From assembly GCA_964420125.1 (NCBI GenBank), contig CAYQQQ010000001.1, positions 1 through 64,000 of the forward strand: DNA of 64,000 nucleotides, given 5' to 3'. The notes under the pieces are model-generated. The model was not told the DNA's origin. It made no database searches and was given only the letters and a program-made list of their open reading frames with translations. This document shows, piece by piece, positions 35,362-43,651 of this stretch. The translations under genes were made by a program, and so were the position numbers. Numbering within the stretch: the stretch's first letter is position 1; each line of letters starts with the position of its first letter. The DNA comes from CAYQQQ01 sp964420125 (GTDB lineage Bacteria > Actinomycetota > Acidimicrobiia > Acidimicrobiales > Microtrichaceae).

Positions 35362-35790
35362 ATGGGCAGCGAGGGCTACCACGAGCCGTTCGACCGGCTG
35401 AGCGACGAGGTGGTCGACCGGCACCGGGCGATCACCACGATCATTGAGGAGCTCGAGGCGGTCGACTGGTACGACCAGCGCGTCTGCGCGACCTCCGACA
35501 CGGAGCTGGCGGCGGTGATGGCACACCACCGCGACGAGGAGAAGGAGCACGCGGCCATGACCATCGAGTGGCTGCGCCGCAACGATGCGGTGTTCGACGA
35601 GCAGCTCCGCACCTACCTGTTCACCCAGGCACCCGTCACCGAGGTCGAGGCCATCGCCGAGGGCCGGGCGACCGGGCCCGACGACTCGACGAGCAGCAAG
35701 CCCGACCACCCGCCCGAGCCGAGCACCGCCCGACACGGGCTGGGCATCGGGAGCCTGAAGGCCCGCATCCCCGAGGAGGACGCACCGTGA
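35362..35790 (+). CDS. Encapsulated ferritin-like protein (EncFtn), encapsulin cargo
   Basis: 142-residue four-helix-forming half-ferritin that dimerises to make a ferroxidase centre and oxidises iron inside the encapsulin shell. EELEAVDWYDQR (E30) and HHRDEEKEHAAM (E60, H63) align with the iron-binding residues of characterised encapsulated ferritins such as that of Rhodospirillum rubrum. After a flexible acidic/Pro-rich linker, GLGIGSLKAR near the C-terminus is the cargo-loading peptide that binds the shell interior; it is followed by seven extra residues. GGAGG precedes the ATG. The stop overlaps the encapsulin GTG start (GTGA), so cargo and shell are coupled. Confidence 0.93.
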   Translation: MGSEGYHEPFDRLSDEVVDRHRAITTIIEELEAVDWYDQRVCATSDTELAAVMAHHRDEEKEHAAMTIEWLRRNDAVFDEQLRTYLFTQAPVTEVEAIAEGRATGPDDSTSSKPDHPPEPSTARHGLGIGSLKARIPEEDAP

Positions 35791-36593
35791 ACCACCTGTT
35801 CCGCGAGCTCGCACCCATCTCCGAGTCGGCCTGGGGGGAGATCGACGCCGAGGCGAAGCGCTCCCTCGAGAACTTCCTCGCCGCCCGCCGCCTGGTCGAC
35901 TTCAGCGGACCCCACGGGTGGGCCGCCGCCGCCGTCACCCTCGGCACCGTGGAGGACCTCGGCACGAGTCCGACCGAAGGCGTCCAGGCCGCTCGCCGTC
36001 AGGTGCAGACCTACGTCGAGCTGCGCGCCGAGTTCAGCCTGCGCCGCTCCGAGCTGGACGCCATCGAGCGCGGCCACACCTCTCCCGACCTCGGCGCCGT
36101 CGTGGACGCGGCACGCCGCATCGCCGCAGCCGAGGACGTGGCCGTCTTCCACGGCTACGCCGCCGGCGACATCACCGGCATCGCGGAAGCGTCGCCTCAC
36201 CCGGCGGTCGACATCACCAACTCCTATGGCGACTACCCCACGTGGACGGCGATGGCGGTGGCCCGGCTCCGCGACGCCGGCGTCGAGGGCCCCTACGGCA
36301 TCGCGCTGGGCCCCAACTGCTACGCCGGGATCCTGGAGACCACCGAGGACGGCGGCTACCCCGTGCTGGAGCGTCTGCGGCTGATCCTGGGCGGTCCGGT
36401 GGTCTACGCCCCCGCGGTCAGCGGCGCCGTGGTGCTGTCCATGCGTGGTGAGGACTTCGAGCTGTACTGCGGGGAGGACTTCTCGATCGGCTACGGCTCC
36501 GCGGACGCCGACCAGGTCAACCTGTACATCGAGGAGAGCCTCACCTTCCACGTGCACTCGCCCGAGGCGGCGGTGGCGCTCACCTACGGGTGA
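35787..36593 (+). CDS. Encapsulin nanocompartment shell protein, family 1
   Basis: 268-residue HK97-fold shell protein. The N-terminal NHLFRELAPISESAWGEIDAEA and VDFSGPHGW are diagnostic of classical encapsulins, followed by the E-loop, P-domain and A-domain (YGIALGPNCYAGI, YAPAVSGAVVLS, GYGSADADQVNLYIEES). The length matches shells of 60 subunits (T=1), about 24 nm across. Together with the upstream encapsulated ferritin it forms a sealed iron-oxidation and storage compartment that protects the cell from Fe2+ and peroxide. GTG start overlaps the cargo stop. A bacteriophage origin is excluded by the cargo gene and by the absence of other phage genes. Confidence 0.94.
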   Translation: MNHLFRELAPISESAWGEIDAEAKRSLENFLAARRLVDFSGPHGWAAAAVTLGTVEDLGTSPTEGVQAARRQVQTYVELRAEFSLRRSELDAIERGHTSPDLGAVVDAARRIAAAEDVAVFHGYAAGDITGIAEASPHPAVDITNSYGDYPTWTAMAVARLRDAGVEGPYGIALGPNCYAGILETTEDGGYPVLERLRLILGGPVVYAPAVSGAVVLSMRGEDFELYCGEDFSIGYGSADADQVNLYIEESLTFHVHSPEAAVALTYG

Positions 36594-36655
36594 TCCACCG
36601 ACGGCGCGAGGGCGTCGGCGCCCACCCGGCTGGCCGGAGCGGCCACCGTTCCCCG

Positions 36656-36661
36656 TAGGAT
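36656..36661 (+). promoter_or_regulatory. TAGGAT -10 element, leaderless start
   Basis: TAGGAT ends 7 nt before the GTG at 36669, matching the leaderless spacing seen elsewhere in the window. Confidence 0.45.
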
Positions 36662-36668
36662 GAACGAG

Positions 36669-38204
36669 GTGGAGGGTCTGTCTCCGCGTCCGCGTCACCC
36701 TCGGTCCGGCCTCGTGTCGTCGGCCGCCGTCGTCGTCGCGCTCGCGCTCGCGGCTCCCGCCGCCGCGCAGGACGCGCCTGCGGACCCCACGACCTCGACG
36801 CCGCAGACCACCAGCACCACGGAGGTGCCGCCCAGCACCACCACCTCGTCGCCCGATGCCACGACGACCTCGACGAGCACCCCGGACGACGACGGCGCCG
36901 CCACCACGACCACCTCGCCGGGCACCTCACGCCGCAGCACGGGGTCGCTGATCCCGCCCCCGCTCGACCTCTCGGCGATCGACCAGCTCGCCGGTGTGCG
37001 CCGCGCCGAGGCGATGGCCAAGGCCCAGGAGCTGGCCGATGCCTTCAACGCCAAGGCGATGGAGTCGGCCGCCGAGGTGGCGGCCACCCGCGACGCCGCC
37101 CGGATGGAGCTGGAGCTCGCCGAGGGCGCCCTGGCCGAGACCCAGGTCGGCCTCGACGGCGCCGAGGCTCGTGTGGGTGCCGCCCGGGCCCGCATGGCGG
37201 CGCTGGCGATCGAGTCCTACCAGCTCGCCATGACCGACGACCCCGGTGTGTTCCTCGAGTCGACCGACGTGCTGCGAGGCATCGAGGGCTACGAGGACTA
37301 CGTCCGCACCACCTCGTACTCCCAGGCCGCTGCCGCTGCACTGCGCACGCAGCGCAGCGCGGCGGAGGAGGAGGTGCTGGCGGCGTCCCGCCGGGTGGAG
37401 GAGGCCACGGCGCGACGCGACGATCGACGGGCCGACCTCGACGCCGCGGAGGAGGACATGCGCGCCGCGGTCGCCACGGTGGAGATGGTCGCCGCCGACG
37501 GCCGGCGCAGGGTCGAGGATGCCAAGGCGACCGGCACCGCGCTCACCTCGGGATCCCGCGGCCCGGCGATCCTGGGCGTGTCGGTGGTGCCGGCCACGTA
37601 CATGGCGGAGTTCGTCCGCCTCCGCGGCCGACCCCATCCCTCGGTCGACGTGGAGGCGCTCGCCGGGCACTACGTGGTTGAAGGGGAGGCGGAAGGGGTG
37701 ACCGGCGACATCGCCTGGGTCCAGTCGATCCTCGAGACCGGCTGGTTCAACTTCGGCGGGTCGATGGTGCGGGTGAGCGACCACAACTACGCCGGCATCG
37801 GGGCCTGCGACTCCTGCAGCTCCGGTCACGGCTACCCCACCCCTGCATCGGGGGTGCGGGCGCAGATCCAGCTGCTGCGCACCTACGCCCAGCCGGGCCT
37901 CACCTCCGACCAGCTGGCCAGCCCGCCGGCCGGACGTGCCCCGGAGCGCTCGACGGTTCGGGGCTGCTGCTCCACCTGGATGGAGCTCACCGGCGTGTGG
38001 GCCACGGCGAGCAACTACGGCGTGCGCATCCTGGAGATCTACAACGAGCTGCTGGTGTTCGCCGCTGCCCGCCAGCGCCAGGACCTGGCCCTCCTCGCGG
38101 CCGCGCAGGCCGCCACCTCCCCCGTGCCCCTCACCGGAGGGGCCCCGGTGGCGCCGGCCGATCCGGCGGCTCCCCCGGCAGGCACCCCCACCCCGCCCGG
38201 CTGA
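36669..38204 (+). CDS. Secreted coiled-coil protein with glucosaminidase-like domain
   Basis: 511 residues. A signal peptide (SGLVSSAAVVVALALAAPAA then AQ) is followed by a Thr/Ser/Pro-rich linker, a long Ala/Glu/Arg-rich coiled coil (about residues 110-300), and a C-terminal domain resembling GH73 endo-beta-N-acetylglucosaminidases (WVQSILETGWF with a catalytic-type Glu, then NYAGIGACDSCSSG). This layout is that of peptidoglycan hydrolases driven by coiled-coil partners. Cys residues CDSC and GCCS may form disulfides. The GTG at 36669 is preferred to the ATG at 36660 because the TAGGAT box sits 7 nt before it. It ends in a Pro-rich tail. Confidence 0.78.
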   Translation: MEGLSPRPRHPRSGLVSSAAVVVALALAAPAAAQDAPADPTTSTPQTTSTTEVPPSTTTSSPDATTTSTSTPDDDGAATTTTSPGTSRRSTGSLIPPPLDLSAIDQLAGVRRAEAMAKAQELADAFNAKAMESAAEVAATRDAARMELELAEGALAETQVGLDGAEARVGAARARMAALAIESYQLAMTDDPGVFLESTDVLRGIEGYEDYVRTTSYSQAAAAALRTQRSAAEEEVLAASRRVEEATARRDDRRADLDAAEEDMRAAVATVEMVAADGRRRVEDAKATGTALTSGSRGPAILGVSVVPATYMAEFVRLRGRPHPSVDVEALAGHYVVEGEAEGVTGDIAWVQSILETGWFNFGGSMVRVSDHNYAGIGACDSCSSGHGYPTPASGVRAQIQLLRTYAQPGLTSDQLASPPAGRAPERSTVRGCCSTWMELTGVWATASNYGVRILEIYNELLVFAAARQRQDLALLAAAQAATSPVPLTGGAPVAPADPAAPPAGTPTPPG

Positions 38205-38252
38205 GCGCTCCCGCACCTCCGCCTGAGGTCGTCGAGGATCGCCCGGCTCCCC

Positions 38253-38942
38253 CTACTTGCAGCGCGACCCCAGACCCCTGGCCTCCAGCACCGGACGGAA
38301 CTCGTAGTGCCACGGCTCCGAGGAGACCGTGCGACACCAGCCGCGCGCCTCCAGCAGGCGGGCATCCTGGCCGAACCACTGCGGCCCCCAGTCCTCGATG
38401 TCGACGGCCACTCCGCTCTCGTGTGGTGAGCTCCCGGGACGGGCCGCCCATCCGGGGCCCAGCCGTGCCCACAGGCACTCCTGCTCCTCACGGGATCGCC
38501 ACGTCACCCGCAGCCAGATCGTGCGGGCTTCCAAGGGCACCGCCTCGGGCGGCACGCCGAACACGGCGTAGTTGGCGAGCGCCTCTGCCTCCTTCGCGTC
38601 CATCGCCGCCTTGATCGACTCGACGGCACCGACCTCCAGGCCGTGGCCCCACGGCCTCGGCTGGATGCACTCGCAGAACCCGCGGCTGCCGTCCGCGTTG
38701 GTGGTGGTCAGGGCGAAGTACTTCCTGGTCGCCGCGTCGATGCCCTCGGTGCCGGTGAGGTAGGGCCGGCCCTCCGGCGGGCTGTCGCTCAGCGGCGTCT
38801 TCCCCGGCGTGCCGTAGGAGCAGGGGTGCTCAGCGGCCCGGGCCGGCGGCGCGCACAGCAGCGACACCACTCCGACGGCGAGCACCGCTGCCAGGGTCGT
38901 CGGCACGTTGCGGCGGAACCGGGAAGGGTGCAGCCCGCGCAT
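38253..38942 (-). CDS. Secreted M15-family D-Ala-D-Ala carboxypeptidase-like protein
   Basis: 229 residues with an N-terminal signal peptide (TTLAAVLAVGVVSLLCA then ARAAE). The C-terminal half carries the M15B/VanY zinc-peptidase motifs SPHESGVAVDIEDW (zinc His and Asp) and EPWHYEFRP (catalytic-type Glu/zinc His), here separated by about 25 residues. The N-terminal half has conserved Cys pairs likely to form disulfides outside the cell. It should trim or open peptidoglycan peptides. It converges on the secreted glucosaminidase-like gene, so two wall enzymes sit end to end. The ATG at 38942 has TAGCGT 6 nt upstream, indicating a leaderless start. Confidence 0.8.
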   Translation of the reverse strand: MRGLHPSRFRRNVPTTLAAVLAVGVVSLLCAPPARAAEHPCSYGTPGKTPLSDSPPEGRPYLTGTEGIDAATRKYFALTTTNADGSRGFCECIQPRPWGHGLEVGAVESIKAAMDAKEAEALANYAVFGVPPEAVPLEARTIWLRVTWRSREEQECLWARLGPGWAARPGSSPHESGVAVDIEDWGPQWFGQDARLLEARGWCRTVSSEPWHYEFRPVLEARGLGSRCK

Positions 38943-38948
38943 GTGTTC

Positions 38949-38954
38949 ACGCTA
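38949..38954 (-). promoter_or_regulatory. TAGCGT -10 element, leaderless start for the M15 gene
   Basis: On the minus strand TAGCGT is followed by 6 nt and the ATG at 38942; there is no ribosome binding site. Confidence 0.4.
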
Positions 38955-39082
38955 CCTGTGCCCCACCGCCGACGTCGTGGATCCGCGCGCCGTGCCCGCG
39001 CCCCGCAGCGGCCGCGGGTACGCGAAGATCCCGGGCGTCATCCTGGGGCACGACCGAGCGCCGTCGACCAAGAGGAGAACCC

Positions 39083-40213
39083 GTGAACGATCTCGCCGAG
39101 CGCCTGTCCGTCGCCCTGCCGAAGGTCCGCGAGGGTGCCGACGCCGCAGACCGGGACGCGAAGTTCCCCGTCGCCTCGATGCAGGCGCTGGCCGAGCAGG
39201 GGCTGCTGGGGCTCACCCTCCCCGAGGAGGTCGGCGGCCTGGGAGGCTCCCCGAGCGACCTGGTGACGGCCGTCCGCGCCGTCGCCGGCGCGTGCGGCTC
39301 GACGTCGATGGTCTACCTGATGCACCTGGCCTCGGCTGCCGTCCTCGGCGCGGCTCCTCCGTCGGAGGGCGCGGAGGAGCTCCTGGCCGCCATGGCCGAC
39401 GGTTCGGTGCTGGGCACCCTGGCCTTCAGCGAGAAGGGCTCGAGGAGCCACTTCTGGGCACCCGTGTCGCGGGCGGAGCGCCGTGGTGGGCGGGTCCGCG
39501 TCCGAGCCGACAAGAGCTGGGTCACCTCCGCCTCGGCGGCCGACGTCTACGTCGTCAGCACCCTCGCGCCCGAGAGCAGCGCTCCGACCGAGTCGGACCT
39601 CTACGTCCTCGAGCGGATCGCCGACGGCGTGTCCGTCGCCGGGGGCTTCGACGGACTGGGCCTGAGAGGCAACGACTCGGCCCCGGTGACCCTCGACGTC
39701 GAGCTCGCCGAGTCTGCCCGGCTGGGCGACGAGGGCGCAGGCTTCGCGCTGATGATGCAGGTCGTGCTGCCCACCTTCAGCCTCGGCAACTCTGCGGTCT
39801 CCCTCGGGCTCGCGGACGCGGCCCTGCAGGCAGCCATCGACCACGCCTCACGTTCGCGCTTCGAGCACCTCGACTCCTCCCTGGCCGACCTGCCCACGAT
39901 CCGGGCCTACCTGGCCAAGTCCCACGCCGACCTCGCAGCCCACTCGGCGTTGCTGGCCGGGACCGCCGCAGCGCTCGCGGACCCCGACGACTCCACCACC
40001 TTGGCGGTGCTCACCACGAAGGCGGCCTGCAACGAGGCCGCGGTGCGGATCACCGAGACCGCTCTGCGGGTGTGCGGGGGCGCAGGGTTCTCGCGCCAGG
40101 TGGGCATCGACCGTCCCTACCGCGACGCCCGTGCCGGCTTCGTGATGGCGCCCACCTCCGACGCCCTGTACGACTTCGCCGGGCGCGCGCTGTGCGGCAT
40201 GGAGCTGTTCTGA
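39083..40213 (+). CDS. Acyl-CoA dehydrogenase-family flavoprotein
   Basis: 376 residues with the acyl-CoA dehydrogenase fold: N-terminal helical domain (LTLPEEVGGLGGSP), middle beta domain (GTLAFSEKGSRSHF, KSWVTSASAADVYVV), and C-terminal helices with RVCGGAGFSRQVGIDRPYRDAR. The usual catalytic Glu region near the C-terminus reads APTSDALYDF instead of the common YEGTSE, so it may be one of the family's oxidoreductases or flavin monooxygenase-like members, not a beta-oxidation enzyme. GTG start with GAGGAG 6 nt upstream. It precedes, on the same strand with a 119-nt gap, a PhnD-like/radical SAM/DoxX-like gene group and might serve it. Confidence 0.8.
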   Translation: MNDLAERLSVALPKVREGADAADRDAKFPVASMQALAEQGLLGLTLPEEVGGLGGSPSDLVTAVRAVAGACGSTSMVYLMHLASAAVLGAAPPSEGAEELLAAMADGSVLGTLAFSEKGSRSHFWAPVSRAERRGGRVRVRADKSWVTSASAADVYVVSTLAPESSAPTESDLYVLERIADGVSVAGGFDGLGLRGNDSAPVTLDVELAESARLGDEGAGFALMMQVVLPTFSLGNSAVSLGLADAALQAAIDHASRSRFEHLDSSLADLPTIRAYLAKSHADLAAHSALLAGTAAALADPDDSTTLAVLTTKAACNEAAVRITETALRVCGGAGFSRQVGIDRPYRDARAGFVMAPTSDALYDFAGRALCGMELF

Positions 40214-40332
40214 CGACCTGCTCGTGACGGATGGCCCGCAGGAGCAACCGGACCGCGACCTGTACCCCAGTGCACCTGGCTCGACACCTGAACCGACTCG
40301 ACACCTTCAACCGACACGAGGAGACCAAGCAC

Positions 40333-41148
40333 ATGCACGACGAGCTGCTGATCGGCGCCGTGGCCTACAACGCCAACGTGGTGCCCATCTGGGAGGGCAT
40401 GCGGGAGCACTTCGCCGGCACCGACACACCGATCGACTTCGTGCTGTTCTCGAACTACGAACGCCAGGTGGAGGCGCTGCTGGCCGGACACGTCGACATC
40501 GCCTGGAACACCAACGTGGCGTGGGTTCGCACCCTGCGGCGCACGGGAGGCACGGCCCGAGCCCTGGCCATGCGCGACACCGACCTCGTGTTCCAGACGT
40601 TGATGGTCGGACGCGCCGGTGGCGGGCTGCAGGGTCTCGAGTCGCTGAAGGGCACCCGGGTGGCGCTCGGCTCCCGCGACTCCGGCCAGGCGAGGATCCT
40701 GCCGCTGCACTTCCTGGCGGAGGCCGGCGTGCAGCCTGACTCGCTGGAGCTGGTCATCTTCGACTCCGACGTCGGCAAGCACGGCGACACCGGCCGCTCC
40801 GACCTCGACGCCATGCGCGCCGTGCTGGAGGACGAGGCAGACGTGGCCGCCGTGGGGATCAACACCTGGCAGGCGCTCCAGGCGGGGGGCGACGACGGCG
40901 TGGGGGACCTCGAGGTGGTGTGGGAGTCGGAGCCGTACTGCCACTGCAACTTCACCGCGCTGGGCTCCCTGGACGACGACCGCGCCGAGGCATGGGTGCA
41001 GAACCTGCTCCGGATGGACTGGGACGACCCCGAGCACCGGCGCATCCTCGAGATGGAGGGCCTGCGAGCCTGGAAGCGGCCCGAGCTCGCCGGGTACGAC
41101 TCGCTCGTCGAGGCCATGGAGTCCCAGGGCGTCTCGGAGCGCTGGTGA
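40333..41148 (+). CDS. PhnD/phosphonate-type periplasmic-binding-fold protein lacking a signal peptide
   Basis: 271 residues with the PhnD-like (type II binding protein) pattern: LLIGAVAYNANVVPIWEGMR, then YERQVEALLAGHVDIAWNTNVAWV, LKGTRVALGSRDSGQARILP and a second lobe with AAVGINTWQAL. Such proteins bind phosphonate, phosphite, sulfonate or nitrate-like oxyanions in ABC importers. Here there is no signal peptide or lipobox after the ATG, which has GAGGAG upstream, and no ABC permease genes nearby; it is therefore probably cytoplasmic and may act as an enzyme-like or sensor protein. The radical SAM gene follows after 4 nt. Confidence 0.75.
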   Translation: MHDELLIGAVAYNANVVPIWEGMREHFAGTDTPIDFVLFSNYERQVEALLAGHVDIAWNTNVAWVRTLRRTGGTARALAMRDTDLVFQTLMVGRAGGGLQGLESLKGTRVALGSRDSGQARILPLHFLAEAGVQPDSLELVIFDSDVGKHGDTGRSDLDAMRAVLEDEADVAAVGINTWQALQAGGDDGVGDLEVVWESEPYCHCNFTALGSLDDDRAEAWVQNLLRMDWDDPEHRRILEMEGLRAWKRPELAGYDSLVEAMESQGVSERW

Positions 41149-41152
41149 ACCC

Positions 41153-42145
41153 GTGAGCCTGCAGCTGCGGATGCGCCTGGTGGAGTCCGTCGGCGCCCTG
41201 CCGGCCGGCAGCAGCGTGCGAGTGGGGCTCGACGGCCCCGACGATCTCGAGGTGGTGCGGCGCTGGTGCGAGGCCACGGGCAACACGGTGCTGGTCGTGC
41301 ACGCGGATTCGGTGGAGGTGCTGCGGGGGCGCATGGCCGACCCGCTCGAGGCCCTCCCCCCGGATCGACGGCCCGGTCACCGGTTGTGGCTCTACACCAA
41401 CCTCCACTGCAACCTGGCCTGCGACTACTGCTGCGTGTCGTCGTCGCCCCGCGCCGAACCCAGGGTGCTCCCCACCTCCGAGGTGGCGGAGATCGTCGAG
41501 CAGGCCGAGGCTGCGGGCGTGCAGGAGCTCTACCTCACCGGCGGTGAGCCGTTCATGCTGATCGACCTGGACGAGCGGCTGCGCATCTCCTGCGAGGCGC
41601 TGCCCACCACGGTGCTGACCAACGCCATGGTCTGGCAGGGAGAGCGGCTCCGTCGCCTGGAGGAGCTCTCACGGGAGAACCTCACCCTGCAGATCAGCCT
41701 CGACTCGGCCACCGCCGCCCTCCACGACCGCCATCGGGGAGAGGGGAGCTTCGATCGGGCGCTGGACGGCATCCGCACGGCCGTCGCCCTGGGGTTCCGG
41801 GTGCGGGTGGCGGCCACCCTGGGCGCCGATGCCGGCGATGCCGAGGTGGAGCTGGCAGCGCTGTTCGACGATCTCGGCCTCGGCGCCGAGCAGCGCGTCG
41901 TTCGGCGCATCGCACGGCAGGGCGAGGCCAACGCCGGCTTGACGGTGTCGCGAGCCTCCCTGCTGCCGGAGGTCTGCGTCAGCGCCGAGGGCGTGTGGTG
42001 GCATCCCGTGGCGGCCACGGACCCGGCGATGAAGGTGGGCGACCACTGGTCCCCGCTGGCGGCCACGATCGACAAGGTCCGCGACGAGTACCGCTCGCAC
42101 CGGATCTCGGGCGACGTGCTGGCCAGCACGTTCCCCTGCGCCTGA
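41153..42145 (+). CDS. Radical SAM protein with TusA-like N-terminal domain
   Basis: 330 residues. The first 60 (LVESVGALPAGSSVRVGLD to WCEATGNTVLVVH) resemble the SirA/TusA sulfur-carrier fold in length and in the GTS/TGN-type elements, but lack the usual Cys-Pro-x-Pro motif. The radical SAM domain follows with the cluster motif CNLACDYCCV near residues 85-93, LYLTGGEPFML and LQISLDSA. Additional Cys residues (PEVCVS, and the C-terminal FPCA) may bind a second cluster. GTG start, 4 nt after the PhnD-like gene; a DoxX-like gene follows after 10 nt. The reaction is unknown. Radical SAM plus sulfur-carrier-like domain hints at sulfur insertion or modification, which is inference. Confidence 0.72.
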   Translation: MSLQLRMRLVESVGALPAGSSVRVGLDGPDDLEVVRRWCEATGNTVLVVHADSVEVLRGRMADPLEALPPDRRPGHRLWLYTNLHCNLACDYCCVSSSPRAEPRVLPTSEVAEIVEQAEAAGVQELYLTGGEPFMLIDLDERLRISCEALPTTVLTNAMVWQGERLRRLEELSRENLTLQISLDSATAALHDRHRGEGSFDRALDGIRTAVALGFRVRVAATLGADAGDAEVELAALFDDLGLGAEQRVVRRIARQGEANAGLTVSRASLLPEVCVSAEGVWWHPVAATDPAMKVGDHWSPLAATIDKVRDEYRSHRISGDVLASTFPCA

Positions 42146-42155
42146 GGAGGAGCCC

Positions 42156-43052
42156 ATGGACGTGACCGACCTGAGCGCTCGAGTGGACCGCTCCGCTGCG
42201 GCGTGGGGGCCGACGGCGCTGCGCTGGACGGCCGCGCTGCTGTGGCTGGCGAACCTGAACTGGAAGATCCCGCCCGACTTCGGCCGCAGCGAGGACGCCT
42301 GCCGGATGTTGTGCCGCTACGTGGAGGCGGGAGCCGAGCATCCGGTGGCTCCCGGATCCGGGTGGGTCTTCGAGCACCTCGTCAGCCCGCAGCTCTCGGC
42401 CTTCGGTTGGATCACGCTGCTCTCCGAGGCGGCGCTGGTGGCGCTGCTGGTGTCGGGCCGCTTCGTCCGCACGGCAGCTGTGCTGGGCATCGCCCAGAGC
42501 ATCGGCGTCGGCCTGTCGGTGGCCAACGCGCCCGACGAGTGGTTCTGGGCGTACGTGCTGATGGTCGCCCTGCACCTCGCCATCCTCGTCACCGCGTCGT
42601 CGGCGCGACGGCAGTCGGGCTCCACCATGGCGCTGGTGACGGTGGGCTACGGGGTGCTGGTGGGCATCGCCCATGCCGGCGCCGGCTTCACCGGCAGCGG
42701 CGACTGGCTCCTGTTCGACCAGGCCAACGACGTGCCCGGGGAGCTGGGTCGAGGGATCCTCCCCGGATCGATCGCGCTCGGGCTCGCCTTCGTGGTGATC
42801 GGTCTCGTCGCGTTCGGGTTGGCGGACCGCGTGCCCGCCGACCGTCTGCGGCCGCTCGGATGGATCACCGTGGCCGTGGCGGTCGGCTTGCTGCTCACCT
42901 ACCGCCAGGGAGGGCTGGTGATCGGGCTGGGCTCCCGCCCGGGCAGCGCCGCCGTGCTCGGCGCCCTCGGCCTCGCCCTCGCCCGGCCGCTCGAGAGCAC
43001 CCGGAGGCCACCCGCTCCCGCGCGCGACCCGGCGGATGCCACCGTCGGATGA
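42156..43052 (+). CDS. DoxX-like multi-pass membrane protein
   Basis: 298 residues with about eight hydrophobic helices. The N-terminal half (WTAALLWLANLNWKIPPDFG, WITLLSEAALVALLVSGRFVRTAAVLGIAQSIG) has the DoxX/TQO-small-subunit pattern of an initial helix, a soluble loop and a helical hairpin; the second half is a further set of helices. DoxX proteins are found in thiosulfate:quinone oxidoreductases and as redox-partner membrane proteins. Two Cys residues (EDACRMLCRY) lie in the first external loop. Start ATG with GAGGAG 6 nt upstream, 10 nt after the radical SAM gene, suggesting one operon. Its role is not known. Confidence 0.68.
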   Translation: MDVTDLSARVDRSAAAWGPTALRWTAALLWLANLNWKIPPDFGRSEDACRMLCRYVEAGAEHPVAPGSGWVFEHLVSPQLSAFGWITLLSEAALVALLVSGRFVRTAAVLGIAQSIGVGLSVANAPDEWFWAYVLMVALHLAILVTASSARRQSGSTMALVTVGYGVLVGIAHAGAGFTGSGDWLLFDQANDVPGELGRGILPGSIALGLAFVVIGLVAFGLADRVPADRLRPLGWITVAVAVGLLLTYRQGGLVIGLGSRPGSAAVLGALGLALARPLESTRRPPAPARDPADATVG

Positions 43053-43122
43053 GCCCGGCCCGCTCGAGGCCTCGGTCATCGAGCACCCTCGCGCCGCTCG
43101 CCGGCCGCCCCAAGCTTCCGAT

Positions 43123-43545
43123 CTATCCTTCCGCGGAGAGGACCACGAAGGCGCCCGTCGCCGTGGCCACCAGGCGACCCCGGTCGTCGGTGGCCGTGGC
43201 GGACAGCTGCACCATCCGGCGCCCGGCGCTCACCACCTCGGCGGCCACCTCCAGGGTGCCGTCCTGGACGGGGCGGATGAACCGCAGGTGCACGTCGACC
43301 GAGGCGCAGATCCTGCCGGCGTCGAGGATGGAGACGGTGGCCGCCCCCATGGCGGTGTCGACGAGGGCGAAGAGCACCGCACCGTGCACCACGCCGTTGG
43401 GGTTGAGGTGCTCCGGGCCGACGCGCAGGGTCGCCGATCCCCGACCGCGCTCGGGTGAGCCGATGTCCATCCCCAGGTGCTCCCGCAACGGGAACGTTGC
43501 GACGGAGGGGTCGGCTGCCCCGGAGCCGGCTGGCGTGGACGGCAT
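43123..43545 (-). CDS. PaaI-family hotdog-fold thioesterase
   Basis: 140-residue hotdog protein that should hydrolyse an acyl- or aryl-CoA thioester. LNPNGVVHGAVLFALVDTAMG is the PaaI signature with the catalytic-type Asn/Gly/His region and the Asp/Thr of the active site, followed by SVDVHLRFIRPVQDG. ATG at 43545 has TAGCAT 6 nt upstream on its strand and no ribosome binding site, so it is likely leaderless. It is divergent from a hypothetical gene at 43652. It may be linked to phenylacetate or fatty-acid metabolism, but no such genes adjoin. Confidence 0.85.
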   Translation of the reverse strand: MPSTPAGSGAADPSVATFPLREHLGMDIGSPERGRGSATLRVGPEHLNPNGVVHGAVLFALVDTAMGAATVSILDAGRICASVDVHLRFIRPVQDGTLEVAAEVVSAGRRMVQLSATATDDRGRLVATATGAFVVLSAEG

Positions 43546-43551
43546 CGCCGG

Positions 43552-43557
43552 ATGCTA
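43552..43557 (-). promoter_or_regulatory. TAGCAT -10 element, leaderless start for the thioesterase
   Basis: On the minus strand TAGCAT is followed by 6 nt and the ATG at 43545. Confidence 0.4.
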
Positions 43558-43570
43558 CCGTGATGCGGCG

Positions 43571-43588
43571 TTGTGACGAACGTCTCAA
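43571..43588. promoter_or_regulatory. Inverted repeat TTGTGACG-AA-CGTCTCAA
   Basis: Two 8-nt arms match at 7 of 8 positions around an AA centre. It lies between the divergent thioesterase and hypothetical genes and covers the expected -35 region of the thioesterase promoter. A regulator site is inferred. Confidence 0.35.
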
Positions 43589-43651
43589 CGCGACGAGCCC
43601 CCGGTGGCGCCACGATGGGGGGCGGCTCGGACACGGTCGAAAGGGGACCAC

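Noticed and set aside
35787..36593. Prophage capsid gene
   Set aside because: The HK97-type protein has a coupled encapsulated-ferritin gene and no portal, terminase or tail genes nearby, so it is an encapsulin.
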